Shown piece by piece: positions 49,964-58,098 of a DNA stretch of 64,000 nt. The first letter of the stretch is position 1; every line of letters begins with the position of its first letter. Origin of the DNA: PZPK01 sp963974595 (lineage in GTDB: Bacteria > Pseudomonadota > Gammaproteobacteria > Pseudomonadales > Oleiphilaceae); the NCBI GenBank assembly GCA_963974595.1, contig CAXBDA010000007.1, forward strand, positions 3,463 through 67,462, written 5' to 3'. Made by a program: the position numbers and the translations under genes. The notes under the pieces were generated by a model, which was not told where the DNA came from, ran no database searches, and saw only the letters and a program-made list of their open reading frames with translations.

Positions 49964-50803
49964 ATGAAAGTCTATTTAGATTTAATGAAAGATGTATTAG
50001 AAAATGGGACAGATAAGGGGGATCGGACTGGTGTGGGAACTCGCTCGGTATTTGGTCGCCAAATGCGCTTCGACCTGAATGAAGGTTTTCCACTTGTAAC
50101 AACCAAGAAAGTTCATTTAAAAAGTATTATCTATGAGTTGTTATGGTTTTTGAAAGGTAGTACGGATAATAACTGGCTTTCAGAACGCGGGGTTTCTATC
50201 TGGAACGAATGGGCAACAGAAGCCGGTGACCTTGGCCCGATCTACGGAAAACAGTGGCGTTCCTGGGAAGGTGCTGATGGACAGCTTGTCGATCAGATTG
50301 CTGAGCTAATTCAGCAGATTAAAACCAAGCCAAACTCTCGACGCTTAATTGTATCGGCATGGAATCCAAGCGAATTGCCCGATGAGGGGCAATCACCTCA
50401 GGCAAATGCTGAACAAGGTAAAATGGCGTTAGCACCTTGCCACTGCTTGTTTCAGTTCTATGTATTGGATGGTAAATTGTCGTGTCAGCTTTATCAGCGC
50501 AGTGCAGATTTATTTTTAGGTGTCCCATTCAATATCGCTAGTTATGCCTTGTTAACACATATGATTGCCCAGCAATGTGACTTAGGGGTGGGTGAGTTCG
50601 TACATACCTTTGGTGACTGCCATTTATACCAAAACCATTTAACTGATGATATTGTACTAAAGCAGTTATCGAGAACGCCGAAGCCATTAGCTACGCTCAA
50701 TATTAAGCGCAAACCAGATTCAATCTTTGAGTATGAGTTTGAAGATTTCGAAGTGCTTAATTATGTGTCAGATCCAGGTATAAAGGCGCCTATTGCGATT
50801 TGA
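49964..50803 (+). CDS. thyA: Thymidylate synthase
   Basis: Converts dUMP to dTMP using methylene-tetrahydrofolate. It has 279 residues. The nucleophilic Cys lies in LAPCHCLFQFYV, dUMP-binding residues are in QRSADLFLGVPFNIASYALLTHM (cited as the family block), and DRTGVGTRSVFGRQMRFDL is at the N-terminus. A short insert (DEGQSPQANAEQGK) before the active site makes it longer than the E. coli enzyme, and I know similar inserts from other proteobacteria. folA follows 45 bases later, and DHFR recycles its dihydrofolate product. Confidence 0.98.
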   Translation: MKVYLDLMKDVLENGTDKGDRTGVGTRSVFGRQMRFDLNEGFPLVTTKKVHLKSIIYELLWFLKGSTDNNWLSERGVSIWNEWATEAGDLGPIYGKQWRSWEGADGQLVDQIAELIQQIKTKPNSRRLIVSAWNPSELPDEGQSPQANAEQGKMALAPCHCLFQFYVLDGKLSCQLYQRSADLFLGVPFNIASYALLTHMIAQQCDLGVGEFVHTFGDCHLYQNHLTDDIVLKQLSRTPKPLATLNIKRKPDSIFEYEFEDFEVLNYVSDPGIKAPIAI

Positions 50804-50848
50804 TGTATTAAATTGTTCCAGACTTATGTTGATATTTGAGAGTGTAAT

Positions 50849-51352
50849 ATGATACGAGCAATGATTGTCGCCATGGCACAAAATCGGGTTATCGGTATTC
50901 ATAATAAGCTGCCTTGGTATTTACCCAATGACTTGAAATACTTTAAACAGGTTACCATGGGAAAACCTATCATCATGGGGCGTAAGACCTTTGAGTCTAT
51001 CGGTAAACCATTACCAGGTAGAACCAATATTGTTATTACCCGAAATACGGATTGGCGAGCAGACGGGGTAAAGGTTGTTCACTCTTTAGATGAAGCCTAT
51101 GACTTAGCTGAAGCCATAGGGGTGATAGACGGCCAACGTGAACTTATGATTATTGGTGGAGATCAAATCTACCAAAGCAGTTTGCAGGAAATCGATAGAA
51201 TATATTTAACTCAGGTTCATGCTTCTGTCGAAGGGGATGCTTGGTTCCCGGAAGTGGATTGGTCTCAATGGAAAGAGGTTGGCAGGGAAGACTTTCAAGC
51301 GGGTGGGCCCAACCCTTACGATTATAGTTTCGTGATATTTGATCGGCTGTAG
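50849..51352 (+). CDS. folA: Dihydrofolate reductase
   Basis: Reduces dihydrofolate produced by ThyA to tetrahydrofolate with NADPH. It has 167 residues. The opening IVAMAQNRVIGIHNKLPWYLPNDLKYFK (in parts) has the substrate-binding Asp of LPNDL. MGRKTFESIGKPLPGRTNIV binds NADPH, and IIGGDQIYQ and YLTQVHASVEGDAWFP complete the fold. It is the end of the thyA-folA pair, and a hairpin lies between it and the convergent ilvD. Confidence 0.97.
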   Translation: MIRAMIVAMAQNRVIGIHNKLPWYLPNDLKYFKQVTMGKPIIMGRKTFESIGKPLPGRTNIVITRNTDWRADGVKVVHSLDEAYDLAEAIGVIDGQRELMIIGGDQIYQSSLQEIDRIYLTQVHASVEGDAWFPEVDWSQWKEVGREDFQAGGPNPYDYSFVIFDRL

Positions 51353-51380
51353 CGTTTAAGAGTGTTTACGTATTGTATGC

Positions 51381-51424
51381 ATAGAGGAAATATACCCGTT
51401 AGACACCAGTATATTTCCGCCTAT
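51381..51424. terminator. Long hairpin at the folA/ilvD convergent junction
   Basis: GGAAATATAC (51386-51395) is the exact reverse complement of GTATATTTCC (51409-51418), and an outer ATAG/CTAT pair extends the stem. The loop is 13 bases. No T tract is present on either side, so it may act as a bidirectional stop or transcript-end protector rather than a classical terminator. Confidence 0.45.
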
Positions 51425-51443
51425 CTGAATTGATTTATCCTGT

Positions 51444-53288
51444 TCAATCTAATAGTGATAAATTTCTAACGGCACCTTTGTCAGCGCTGGTGGCTAACAG
51501 TGCATAGGCTTTTAAAGCGCCTGATACTTTTCTTGGACGTTTTTCAACTGGCTTCCAGCCCTGTTTTCCTTTTGCATCCATTGCTGTGCGTCTAGCCGCC
51601 AACTCTTCGGTTGAAATATCAACATTAATACTTCGGTTTGGAATGTTAATCTTAATGGTGTCGCCCGCTTCAATTAAGCCAATTGCACCACCTGCTGCCG
51701 CTTCAGGAGAAGCATGCCCGATCGATAAACCTGATGTGCCGCCAGAGAATCGACCATCTGTTAATAATGCGCATTCTTTGCCCAAGCCTTTTGATTTTAA
51801 GTAGCTGGTTGGGTAGAGCATTTCTTGCATGCCGGGCCCACCTTTTGGCCCTTCATAGCGAATGATGACCACGTCACCAGCAACCACTTCATCGTTTAGA
51901 ATACCTTTGACGGCAGACTCTTGGCTTTCGAAAATAACAGCGTTGCCGGTGAATATATGAATTGACTCATCGACCCCCGCTGTTTTAACGACACAGCCAT
52001 CTTCAGCGATATTGCCATAAAGTACGGCTAAACCGCCTTCTAAGGAATAAGCATGTTCAATAGAACGGATACAACCATTGGCTCTGTCGCCATCCAGTGT
52101 AGGCCATCTTGTTGCTTGGCTAAAGGCTGTTTGAGTTGGAATACCAGCAGGGCCGGCTTTGAAAAACTCAGCGACTTCGGGGTCATTGTTTTGCATAATA
52201 TCCCATTTGGCTAGCGCTTCTTTCATTGTTTTGCTGTGGACAGTAGGCAGGTCACTATGGAGTAAACCCGCGCGATCTAGTTCGCCAAGTATGGCCATAA
52301 TGCCGCCAGCACGATGCACATCTTCAATATGGTATTTGGGTGAGTTTGGCGCGACTTTACACAATTGAGGAATTTTTCTACTCAGCTCATTGATCTTACT
52401 AAGGTCAAAGTCGAGTTCGGCCTCTTGTGCTGCTGCTAGTAAATGAAGAATGGTATTGGTTGAACCACCCATGGCAATGTCGAGCATGACAGCATTTTCA
52501 AATGCTTTGTGATTAGCGATTGAACGCGGTAAAACGGACTCATCATCCTGTTCATAATAGCGCCGGGTAATGTCAACGATTGTATCGGCAGCATTAAGAA
52601 ATAACTTTTCTCTATCTGCATGTGTGGCTAAGGTTGTGCCGTTACCTGGAAGTGACAGGCCAATGGCTTCTGTTAAACAGTTCATGGAATTCGCGGTAAA
52701 CATGCCAGAGCATGAGCCGCATGTCGGGCAAGCACTGCGTTCATATTCCGCAACGGTTTCATCGTCAGCCGAGTCATCTGCTGCAATAACCATCGCATCG
52801 ACTAAATCTAACTTATTTTCTGATAGCTTGGTTTTTCCTGCTTCCATCGGGCCGCCTGACACAAAAATAACCGGGATATTTAAGCGCAAGGCGGCCATCA
52901 ACATTCCTGGTGTGATTTTGTCGCAGTTTGAGATACAGACTAAGGCATCTGCACAGTGGGCATTTACCATGTACTCTACTGAATCAGCAATAATCTCTCT
53001 GGAGGGAAGGCTGTAAAGCATGCCGTCATGGCCCATCGCAATGCCATCATCGACAGCTATGGTGTTGAACTCTTTTGCAACACCACCGGCTTTTTCGATT
53101 TGGCGAGCAACCAATTGCCCCATATCTTTTAAATGGACGTGGCCTGGAACAAATTGTGTGAATGAATTTGAGATAGCGATAATGGGTTTTTCGAAGTCTT
53201 CTGTTTTCATTCCAGTTGCGCGCCACAAAGCGCGTGCTCCGGCCATATTGCGTCCATGAGTCGAGGTTTTAGAACGATAAATAGGCAT
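51444..53288 (-). CDS. ilvD: Dihydroxy-acid dehydratase IlvD
   Basis: Iron-sulfur dehydratase in the common pathway to valine, leucine and isoleucine. It has 614 residues. Cluster-binding cysteines are in CISNCDKITPGM and CPTCGSCSGMFTANSM. GHDGMLYSLPSR, GGPMEAGKT and DGRFSGGTSG are further family blocks. The ATG at 53288 opens PIYRSKTSTHGRNMAGARALWRATG (in parts), as in E. coli IlvD. Other ilv genes are not adjacent. Confidence 0.97.
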   Translation of the reverse strand: MPIYRSKTSTHGRNMAGARALWRATGMKTEDFEKPIIAISNSFTQFVPGHVHLKDMGQLVARQIEKAGGVAKEFNTIAVDDGIAMGHDGMLYSLPSREIIADSVEYMVNAHCADALVCISNCDKITPGMLMAALRLNIPVIFVSGGPMEAGKTKLSENKLDLVDAMVIAADDSADDETVAEYERSACPTCGSCSGMFTANSMNCLTEAIGLSLPGNGTTLATHADREKLFLNAADTIVDITRRYYEQDDESVLPRSIANHKAFENAVMLDIAMGGSTNTILHLLAAAQEAELDFDLSKINELSRKIPQLCKVAPNSPKYHIEDVHRAGGIMAILGELDRAGLLHSDLPTVHSKTMKEALAKWDIMQNNDPEVAEFFKAGPAGIPTQTAFSQATRWPTLDGDRANGCIRSIEHAYSLEGGLAVLYGNIAEDGCVVKTAGVDESIHIFTGNAVIFESQESAVKGILNDEVVAGDVVIIRYEGPKGGPGMQEMLYPTSYLKSKGLGKECALLTDGRFSGGTSGLSIGHASPEAAAGGAIGLIEAGDTIKINIPNRSINVDISTEELAARRTAMDAKGKQGWKPVEKRPRKVSGALKAYALLATSADKGAVRNLSLLD

Positions 53289-53480
53289 GATGGGTCTCTT
53301 TTGAAAGATTTAAAATAACGTTAAACTGGGCTGAGCATAACAAAAAAAAACCATCTAGGCATTAATCTAAGCAAGCCTTTTTAGCGTATTCATAATGAAC
53401 TTTTTAAACGACTGAGAATTTGCCGCTATGCTTAAGGGTGAGCTATCAATTAATTAATTTATCAGCTTAGGCTTTTTCAT

Positions 53481-54053
53481 ATGAGTTCGTCTGTTTTTCC
53501 ATTAAATGCCATCGTATGTCCGAAGGGGCGAATAGCACTGCGTATTTTTGAAGCGCGTTATTTAGATATGATTCGACGGTGCTTAAAACGTGAAGAAGGC
53601 TTCGTGATTACCTTGTATATGCCAAAGGGAAAAGACGAAAGTTTATTTTACAAAACGGGTACGGAAGTCAATATTGTTGACTTTGGTGAGATGACTCAGC
53701 ATGGAGTGTTAAATATTATTGTTGAAGGCATTCAGCAAGTGCAACTGACCGACGTGTCTCAACAAAATGATGGACTATGGCAAGCTGAAATAACAAGAAA
53801 TACGACAGAGCAGTATCTGTCTACGCCCAATGAGTTTGATGATCTCTGTTTGGTATTAAAGGCATTAATAAAACACCCCTATGTGAAAGAACTTGATATG
53901 GATATTGATTTTGATGATGCCCGCCAAGTTAGCTGGCGCTTAACAGAGCTACTTCCTCTGGGAAATGAGCAAAAGCAGTACTTGTATGAGTTGGAGTCGG
54001 CGACACTTCGCTTAGCAAAAATAGCCGATCAACTTTCTGATATGGTTGGTTAG
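53481..54053 (+). CDS. LON substrate-binding-domain protein
   Basis: Protein of 190 residues consisting only of the Lon N-terminal (substrate-binding) domain, without ATPase or protease parts. The opening VFPLNAIVCPKGRIALRIFEARYLDMIRRCL (in parts) is the LON signature, followed by GTEVNIVDF and GVLNIIVEGIQQVQL. Stand-alone LON-domain proteins are common in proteobacteria, and their role is not known. It is convergent with the DedA-PAP2 gene, with 12 bases between stops. Confidence 0.88.
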   Translation: MSSSVFPLNAIVCPKGRIALRIFEARYLDMIRRCLKREEGFVITLYMPKGKDESLFYKTGTEVNIVDFGEMTQHGVLNIIVEGIQQVQLTDVSQQNDGLWQAEITRNTTEQYLSTPNEFDDLCLVLKALIKHPYVKELDMDIDFDDARQVSWRLTELLPLGNEQKQYLYELESATLRLAKIADQLSDMVG

Positions 54054-54065
54054 TCTTTTAAAGCG

Positions 54066-55559
54066 TTAATTTATAATCTTCATGTTCGTTAGCGATTCAC
54101 TAAAAAAAAGTTGCTGATAGCCAATGGCGCAAATCATCCAAATCACGATGCCGCCAATAATAAGGTGACGATCATGAGCTTGGCTACGATTGGCCGTATT
54201 CTGAATATCTCTGCTATAAAAATAACTGTAACTAACCCGGGTTAAACTGGCAATAATCAGCCCAAGGCTAATGCCGGCAATCACATCTGTTAGCCAGTGA
54301 ACACCAAGCAATACACGACTAAATGCAATTAGAATAATCGGGATTGAAAATATTAAATAAGGTTGCCATCTTTTCCTCTGACTCATTGTTTGAGCAATAA
54401 AACTGGCCGTTAAGGCAAAAAAAACAGTGGCACTACTACTGTGTCCACTTGGGTATGCGAATGATGTCGGTGGCACTAAGGTAGCATCAGGTCTGGCAAT
54501 ACCAAAAAACTCTTTGAGAGCGTGTGTGATGAAAGCTGTGAGCAAGCCCGCAAGCAGAATGTGTATCGCGGCATAGTAGTGTTTACGAATGACCATTAGT
54601 AGAATAAATAAAGTAAAAGATAGGTACATAAAGGCTCGATCCCCAAGCAAGGTAAGGTGCGTCGCTAGTTGAGAGATGCCGGTACCAATAGGCCCCATTC
54701 CAGTACGAATACTGATTGCTGTATTTAAGCAAAGCTGGTTCAGCTCTATCAGCAAATTTGTACTTATTGTTAAGTATGTCCAGAAGCTTAGAATGCCTAA
54801 ACTAATAAATAGCAGGCTGATGGACGCAAGCGGAAATTCGAAGTGGCTATGCCTCTTTCGAAAGTGTTGATAATGAGCCTGAAGCTTTTGAAAAATAAGC
54901 CCTGAAGAGCGCCTTAATAACAAAGCATCATAGAGTGAGCTGCCGGCCTGTAAATGAATACTCAAGTAGCGGAATGAGAGAGCAATGAAAGCAAGAATGC
55001 ATAGAAAAATCAGGATAATAGATAAAAAAGCATCCGGCAGTTTTAGATTGACGGCTTTACCTGTTAGATAGCCAGGCAGCAAGTAAAAGGGAGCCCAAAT
55101 GAGCGCTGATATGCTATTAAAGGCGGCAAAGCGTAGTTGTGACATGCCAAACATGCCCGCTGTTAATGGCAGAATAGGTCTGATTGGGCCGATAAACCTG
55201 CCTAGCATAATACTCTTTCCGCCATGTTTATAAAAAAAGCGTTCTCCCATTTTGAGGGTTTCTGGGTAGCGAGAAAATGGCCACCATCTTGGAATGCTAT
55301 CTTTAAAAAAATGACCTAAATAAAAGCTAATACCATCACCCGCAACCGCGCCAAGGAAGCCTGCGAGCAATATCGCAGTGATTGAAGAATCAAGATGGCC
55401 AGCAACGGTTGCTACCAAAAAAAGCAGTAAAACACCCGGGACAATGATGCCCGCAAGCGCTAGAGACTCTATGAGGGAAATAAGAAAAATGCCGAGTAAG
55501 AGCCAGTTAGGGTTCAGCTTAAGCCATTCTAATAAGGGTTGAAAATCCGCTTCACTCAT
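54066..55559 (-). CDS. DedA-PAP2 fusion membrane protein
   Basis: Two-domain integral-membrane protein. Residues ~1-200 are a DedA (SNARE-associated) domain with GAVAGDGISFYLG and GRFIGPIRPILPLTAGM, the domain linked to lipid-carrier flipping. Residues ~255-470 are a PAP2-type phosphatase with its three motifs, KEFFGIARPD, YPSGHSSSA and SRVLLGVHWLTD, so it should be catalytically active. Bacterial PAP2 proteins often dephosphorylate undecaprenyl pyrophosphate or phosphatidate. The ATG at 55559 has GGAAGAG upstream, giving 497 residues. The ATG at 55583 lacks one. Confidence 0.9.
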   Translation of the reverse strand: MSEADFQPLLEWLKLNPNWLLLGIFLISLIESLALAGIIVPGVLLLFLVATVAGHLDSSITAILLAGFLGAVAGDGISFYLGHFFKDSIPRWWPFSRYPETLKMGERFFYKHGGKSIMLGRFIGPIRPILPLTAGMFGMSQLRFAAFNSISALIWAPFYLLPGYLTGKAVNLKLPDAFLSIILIFLCILAFIALSFRYLSIHLQAGSSLYDALLLRRSSGLIFQKLQAHYQHFRKRHSHFEFPLASISLLFISLGILSFWTYLTISTNLLIELNQLCLNTAISIRTGMGPIGTGISQLATHLTLLGDRAFMYLSFTLFILLMVIRKHYYAAIHILLAGLLTAFITHALKEFFGIARPDATLVPPTSFAYPSGHSSSATVFFALTASFIAQTMSQRKRWQPYLIFSIPIILIAFSRVLLGVHWLTDVIAGISLGLIIASLTRVSYSYFYSRDIQNTANRSQAHDRHLIIGGIVIWMICAIGYQQLFFSESLTNMKIIN

Positions 55560-55677
55560 ACTCTTCCAAAATAAAAAACGCACAACAGGCTGTGGGTTTT
55601 AAAAGAAAACAAGGTTAAAAACAAGCAAATTAATAACTTACTTTGATGCCAGGTTTATTGAATATTATCGGTTTAAC

Positions 55678-56685
55678 TTAACGTCTTACGCTGTGTAAAC
55701 ATACTCGGTTGTGGCCGTTTTTTTGTGCTTCTACTAAAGATAAATGCGCTTCTGCGATTAGTTTGTTGGCCGAATTATCTTGATCTGCCTCGCGCTCATT
55801 TGGGCAAAATGTGGTGCAGCCTAAGCTAACGGATATGCTATCTACATCAGGCCATTTACTGTCTTCAATGGTTCTTCGTATTCGTTCAGCTATGACTAAT
55901 ACGCCTTCAGCGGGCGTGCATGGAAGTAATAAATAAGCCGTCTGCTTGCCATCAAAATAGTCGCTGTCACCGGCTCGTATCATGGCTTTCAGGGTAGCAG
56001 TAAAACTGATAAGCAGTGATTGAATCGTGGGTGTATTATGTAGATTTTGCAGTTGAGGGAAGTAGTCTATTTCTAAGGAAATTAAGGATAAAGGCTTGCC
56101 CGTTCTTTCTGCTCGACATACTTCTTTTTTGAGCGTGTCTTCAAGATGTCGTTGGTTGTAGGCTCGGGTGAGCGGGTCATGAATTTCGAGTTCAACAAGC
56201 GTTCTATTGCGTTTTTGATGAAGTTGCGAGTAAGTGCTGGCTAAGGCCATAAATACAAGGAAAGTACTGGCAAATACGAGTGCAGAATAGAGTGTTAAGC
56301 TCAGCAATATTGAGAATGAAAAGAGGCATAAAACGCTTAAATTAATGATACTGGCTAAACGGTGAGATAACGCAATATACGCGAGTAAACTCAGTGGAAA
56401 TACCCAGTGCTTAATTTCATTGGGGTATTTAAAGCTCAAAATAAAAAAGCAAAAAATAGCGGTGACGCTGATCGCTAAGCTTGCTTGTTTCAAGTATTTA
56501 GATTCAGGCGCGAAACGGGCATAAATACTCACACCCAAGTATAAACTGGCAATAAACCAAGCGGTGTAGACTAAATCGTAAAGGCCAAAGCGAAAATTCT
56601 GAATACCCAAAATAGCTAAAGTGATCGCACTGAGTAAAAATAATAAGCTCACGAGTCGAGTTTGCAGTTGGTTTTCAGCAAGCAT
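55678..56685 (-). CDS. GGDEF-like membrane protein with degenerate active site
   Basis: Protein of 335 residues with about six membrane helices in the first ~150 residues and a GGDEF-type domain in the second half (DPLTRAYNQRHLEDTLKKE, cited in parts, and ISLEIDYFPQLQNLHN). The catalytic GGDEF position reads DGKQT (YFDGKQTAYLLLP), so diguanylate cyclase activity is not expected. An RxxD inhibitory motif is not obvious. It probably acts as a sensor or partner protein. The start overlaps the upstream paralogue's stop (TAATG), so the two are co-translated. Confidence 0.8.
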   Translation of the reverse strand: MLAENQLQTRLVSLLFLLSAITLAILGIQNFRFGLYDLVYTAWFIASLYLGVSIYARFAPESKYLKQASLAISVTAIFCFFILSFKYPNEIKHWVFPLSLLAYIALSHRLASIINLSVLCLFSFSILLSLTLYSALVFASTFLVFMALASTYSQLHQKRNRTLVELEIHDPLTRAYNQRHLEDTLKKEVCRAERTGKPLSLISLEIDYFPQLQNLHNTPTIQSLLISFTATLKAMIRAGDSDYFDGKQTAYLLLPCTPAEGVLVIAERIRRTIEDSKWPDVDSISVSLGCTTFCPNEREADQDNSANKLIAEAHLSLVEAQKNGHNRVCLHSVRR

Positions 56686-57731
56686 TATGTATCATCCTCA
56701 TCAGAAATTGGCTTAATGTCATCGCTTGGCTCAGTTTCATCATTCGGGCCAATGTCATGAGACTCTCTGAATACAAAGGTTCTATTGTGGCTAACAGATT
56801 GAGTTTGCTTCAAGGCTTGTGAAGCGCGTTCAATAATAGATTGGCTATCATCACCGATATTTAAGCCAGATATGCCGGTGCTAACGGTAATTTCCTCTTC
56901 ATCGAGTTTGATCTCTTTACGGATTTTGATGCGTAGAGCATTGGCTATTTTAACAGCCTGTGAAGAGCTGGTATGTGGCAGTACAATTAAAAATTCATGA
57001 GGCTCCCATAAGTAATAACTATCAAAAAGCCTCAGATTATTGTGAAGAAGTTTCCCTAGCAGGATGATGGCGCTATCTTGTTGTTTGGGTGAAAGTCTCG
57101 ATAAACAATTCTGGTCAACCCCCAAAGCAAGCAGGGATAACTCGCAGCCCTCACGCTCACTTCGCTGTATCTCTTTGGTTAAATCATGACCGAGATGCTC
57201 TTTTGTTGCTGCTTTGGTTAAATTGTCAGTTCTTCGTAAGGGTTTTAATTGCTTTCGTCGTAATTCTCGTAAGTAAACTAAGCTACAGGCCATACTTAGG
57301 TAGAGATAATAATTTAATATGGCTTGAATATTCTCAAAAATATTGCCAAAAAGATTCAATTCAATCGTGGCTAAAATAGAAAAAACTGTGATCAGTACCA
57401 GGGCAGGTTTAAAGTCATAAAAAAAGAAAATCAGCATGGGGATAAAGTAAAGCCAGGTGCTGGTATATTCTGGAGAGAGGCTTAAACCAATTAGCCCGAG
57501 TAAGCCTAATGCTAAAGAGGAATACTTAAAACCTGAAAAGCCATTTTCCAGTTGTTTAGTGTTTTTATTTCTTAATAGATTGACTGACAGCAAAATACAA
57601 AGTGCCGCCGCTAATAAAGCAGGGATAAAGCTACCGGTAAGCAAGCTATAAAGAGCCAAAAAGCCAGAGCTTACACAGGCTAAAAAATACGGTTTAGTTT
57701 CTATTAGTAGTTGATGATCTATTTGGGACAT
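56685..57731 (-). CDS. GGDEF-like membrane protein, second degenerate paralogue
   Basis: Protein of 348 residues with the same plan as its downstream neighbour: about six membrane helices, then a GGDEF-type domain (RRTDNLTKAATKEHLGHDL, SLLALGVDQNCLSRL). The signature position reads EPHEF (YLWEPHEFLIVLPHT), lacking both glycines and the first Asp, so it too is probably inactive. A ~25-residue acidic tail rich in Asp and Glu ends the protein. It is the first gene of the pair, and the flagellar-type flhB2/fliK genes lie upstream on the same strand, 85 bases away. Confidence 0.8.
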   Translation of the reverse strand: MSQIDHQLLIETKPYFLACVSSGFLALYSLLTGSFIPALLAAALCILLSVNLLRNKNTKQLENGFSGFKYSSLALGLLGLIGLSLSPEYTSTWLYFIPMLIFFFYDFKPALVLITVFSILATIELNLFGNIFENIQAILNYYLYLSMACSLVYLRELRRKQLKPLRRTDNLTKAATKEHLGHDLTKEIQRSEREGCELSLLALGVDQNCLSRLSPKQQDSAIILLGKLLHNNLRLFDSYYLWEPHEFLIVLPHTSSSQAVKIANALRIKIRKEIKLDEEEITVSTGISGLNIGDDSQSIIERASQALKQTQSVSHNRTFVFRESHDIGPNDETEPSDDIKPISDEDDT

Positions 57732-57816
57732 AATCTAAGTCGCTTATTGTTTTAGTAAGACTTGGTATTCGATAAATAATAAAAGCATGCTTGCTGTATA
57801 AGGGTTACACGCATAT

Positions 57817-58098
57817 TTAATTCTCTGTGAAATCTTTGGGTACTTTGCCCTGCAAGTAATAAGCAAATGCAATAATTTCAGCAATGACACGATACAGCAT
57901 TTCAGGGATTTCTTCGCCTAACTCTAGTTTAGACAAAATGTTCACTAATTCACTATTTTCGTAAATTGGAATGTTGTGCTCTTTTGCTATATTGATAATT
58001 TGTTCCGCTAAATCGGCTTGTCCTTTTGCTGTTAGTGTCGGTGCTGATATCTCATCATACTTAAGTGCGATTGCTTGGTTAGGTGAAACGCTGTTCAT
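57817..58098 (-). CDS. FlhB C-terminal-domain paralogue (FlhB2/FlhX type)
   Basis: Small soluble protein of 93 residues matching only the cytoplasmic C-terminal part of the flagellar export switch FlhB (EscU/YscU/HrcU family): AIALKYDEISAPTLTAKGQADLAEQIINIAKEHNIPIYEN (in parts) followed by LVNILSKLELGEEIPEMLYRVIAEIIAFAYYL (in parts). The autocleavage NPTH motif is replaced by SPNQ, as usual in these short paralogues. It overlaps the fliK-like gene by four bases (ATGA), so the pair is translationally coupled. In related bacteria such genes are found beside a FliK-like gene. Confidence 0.88.
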   Translation of the reverse strand: MNSVSPNQAIALKYDEISAPTLTAKGQADLAEQIINIAKEHNIPIYENSELVNILSKLELGEEIPEMLYRVIAEIIAFAYYLQGKVPKDFTEN

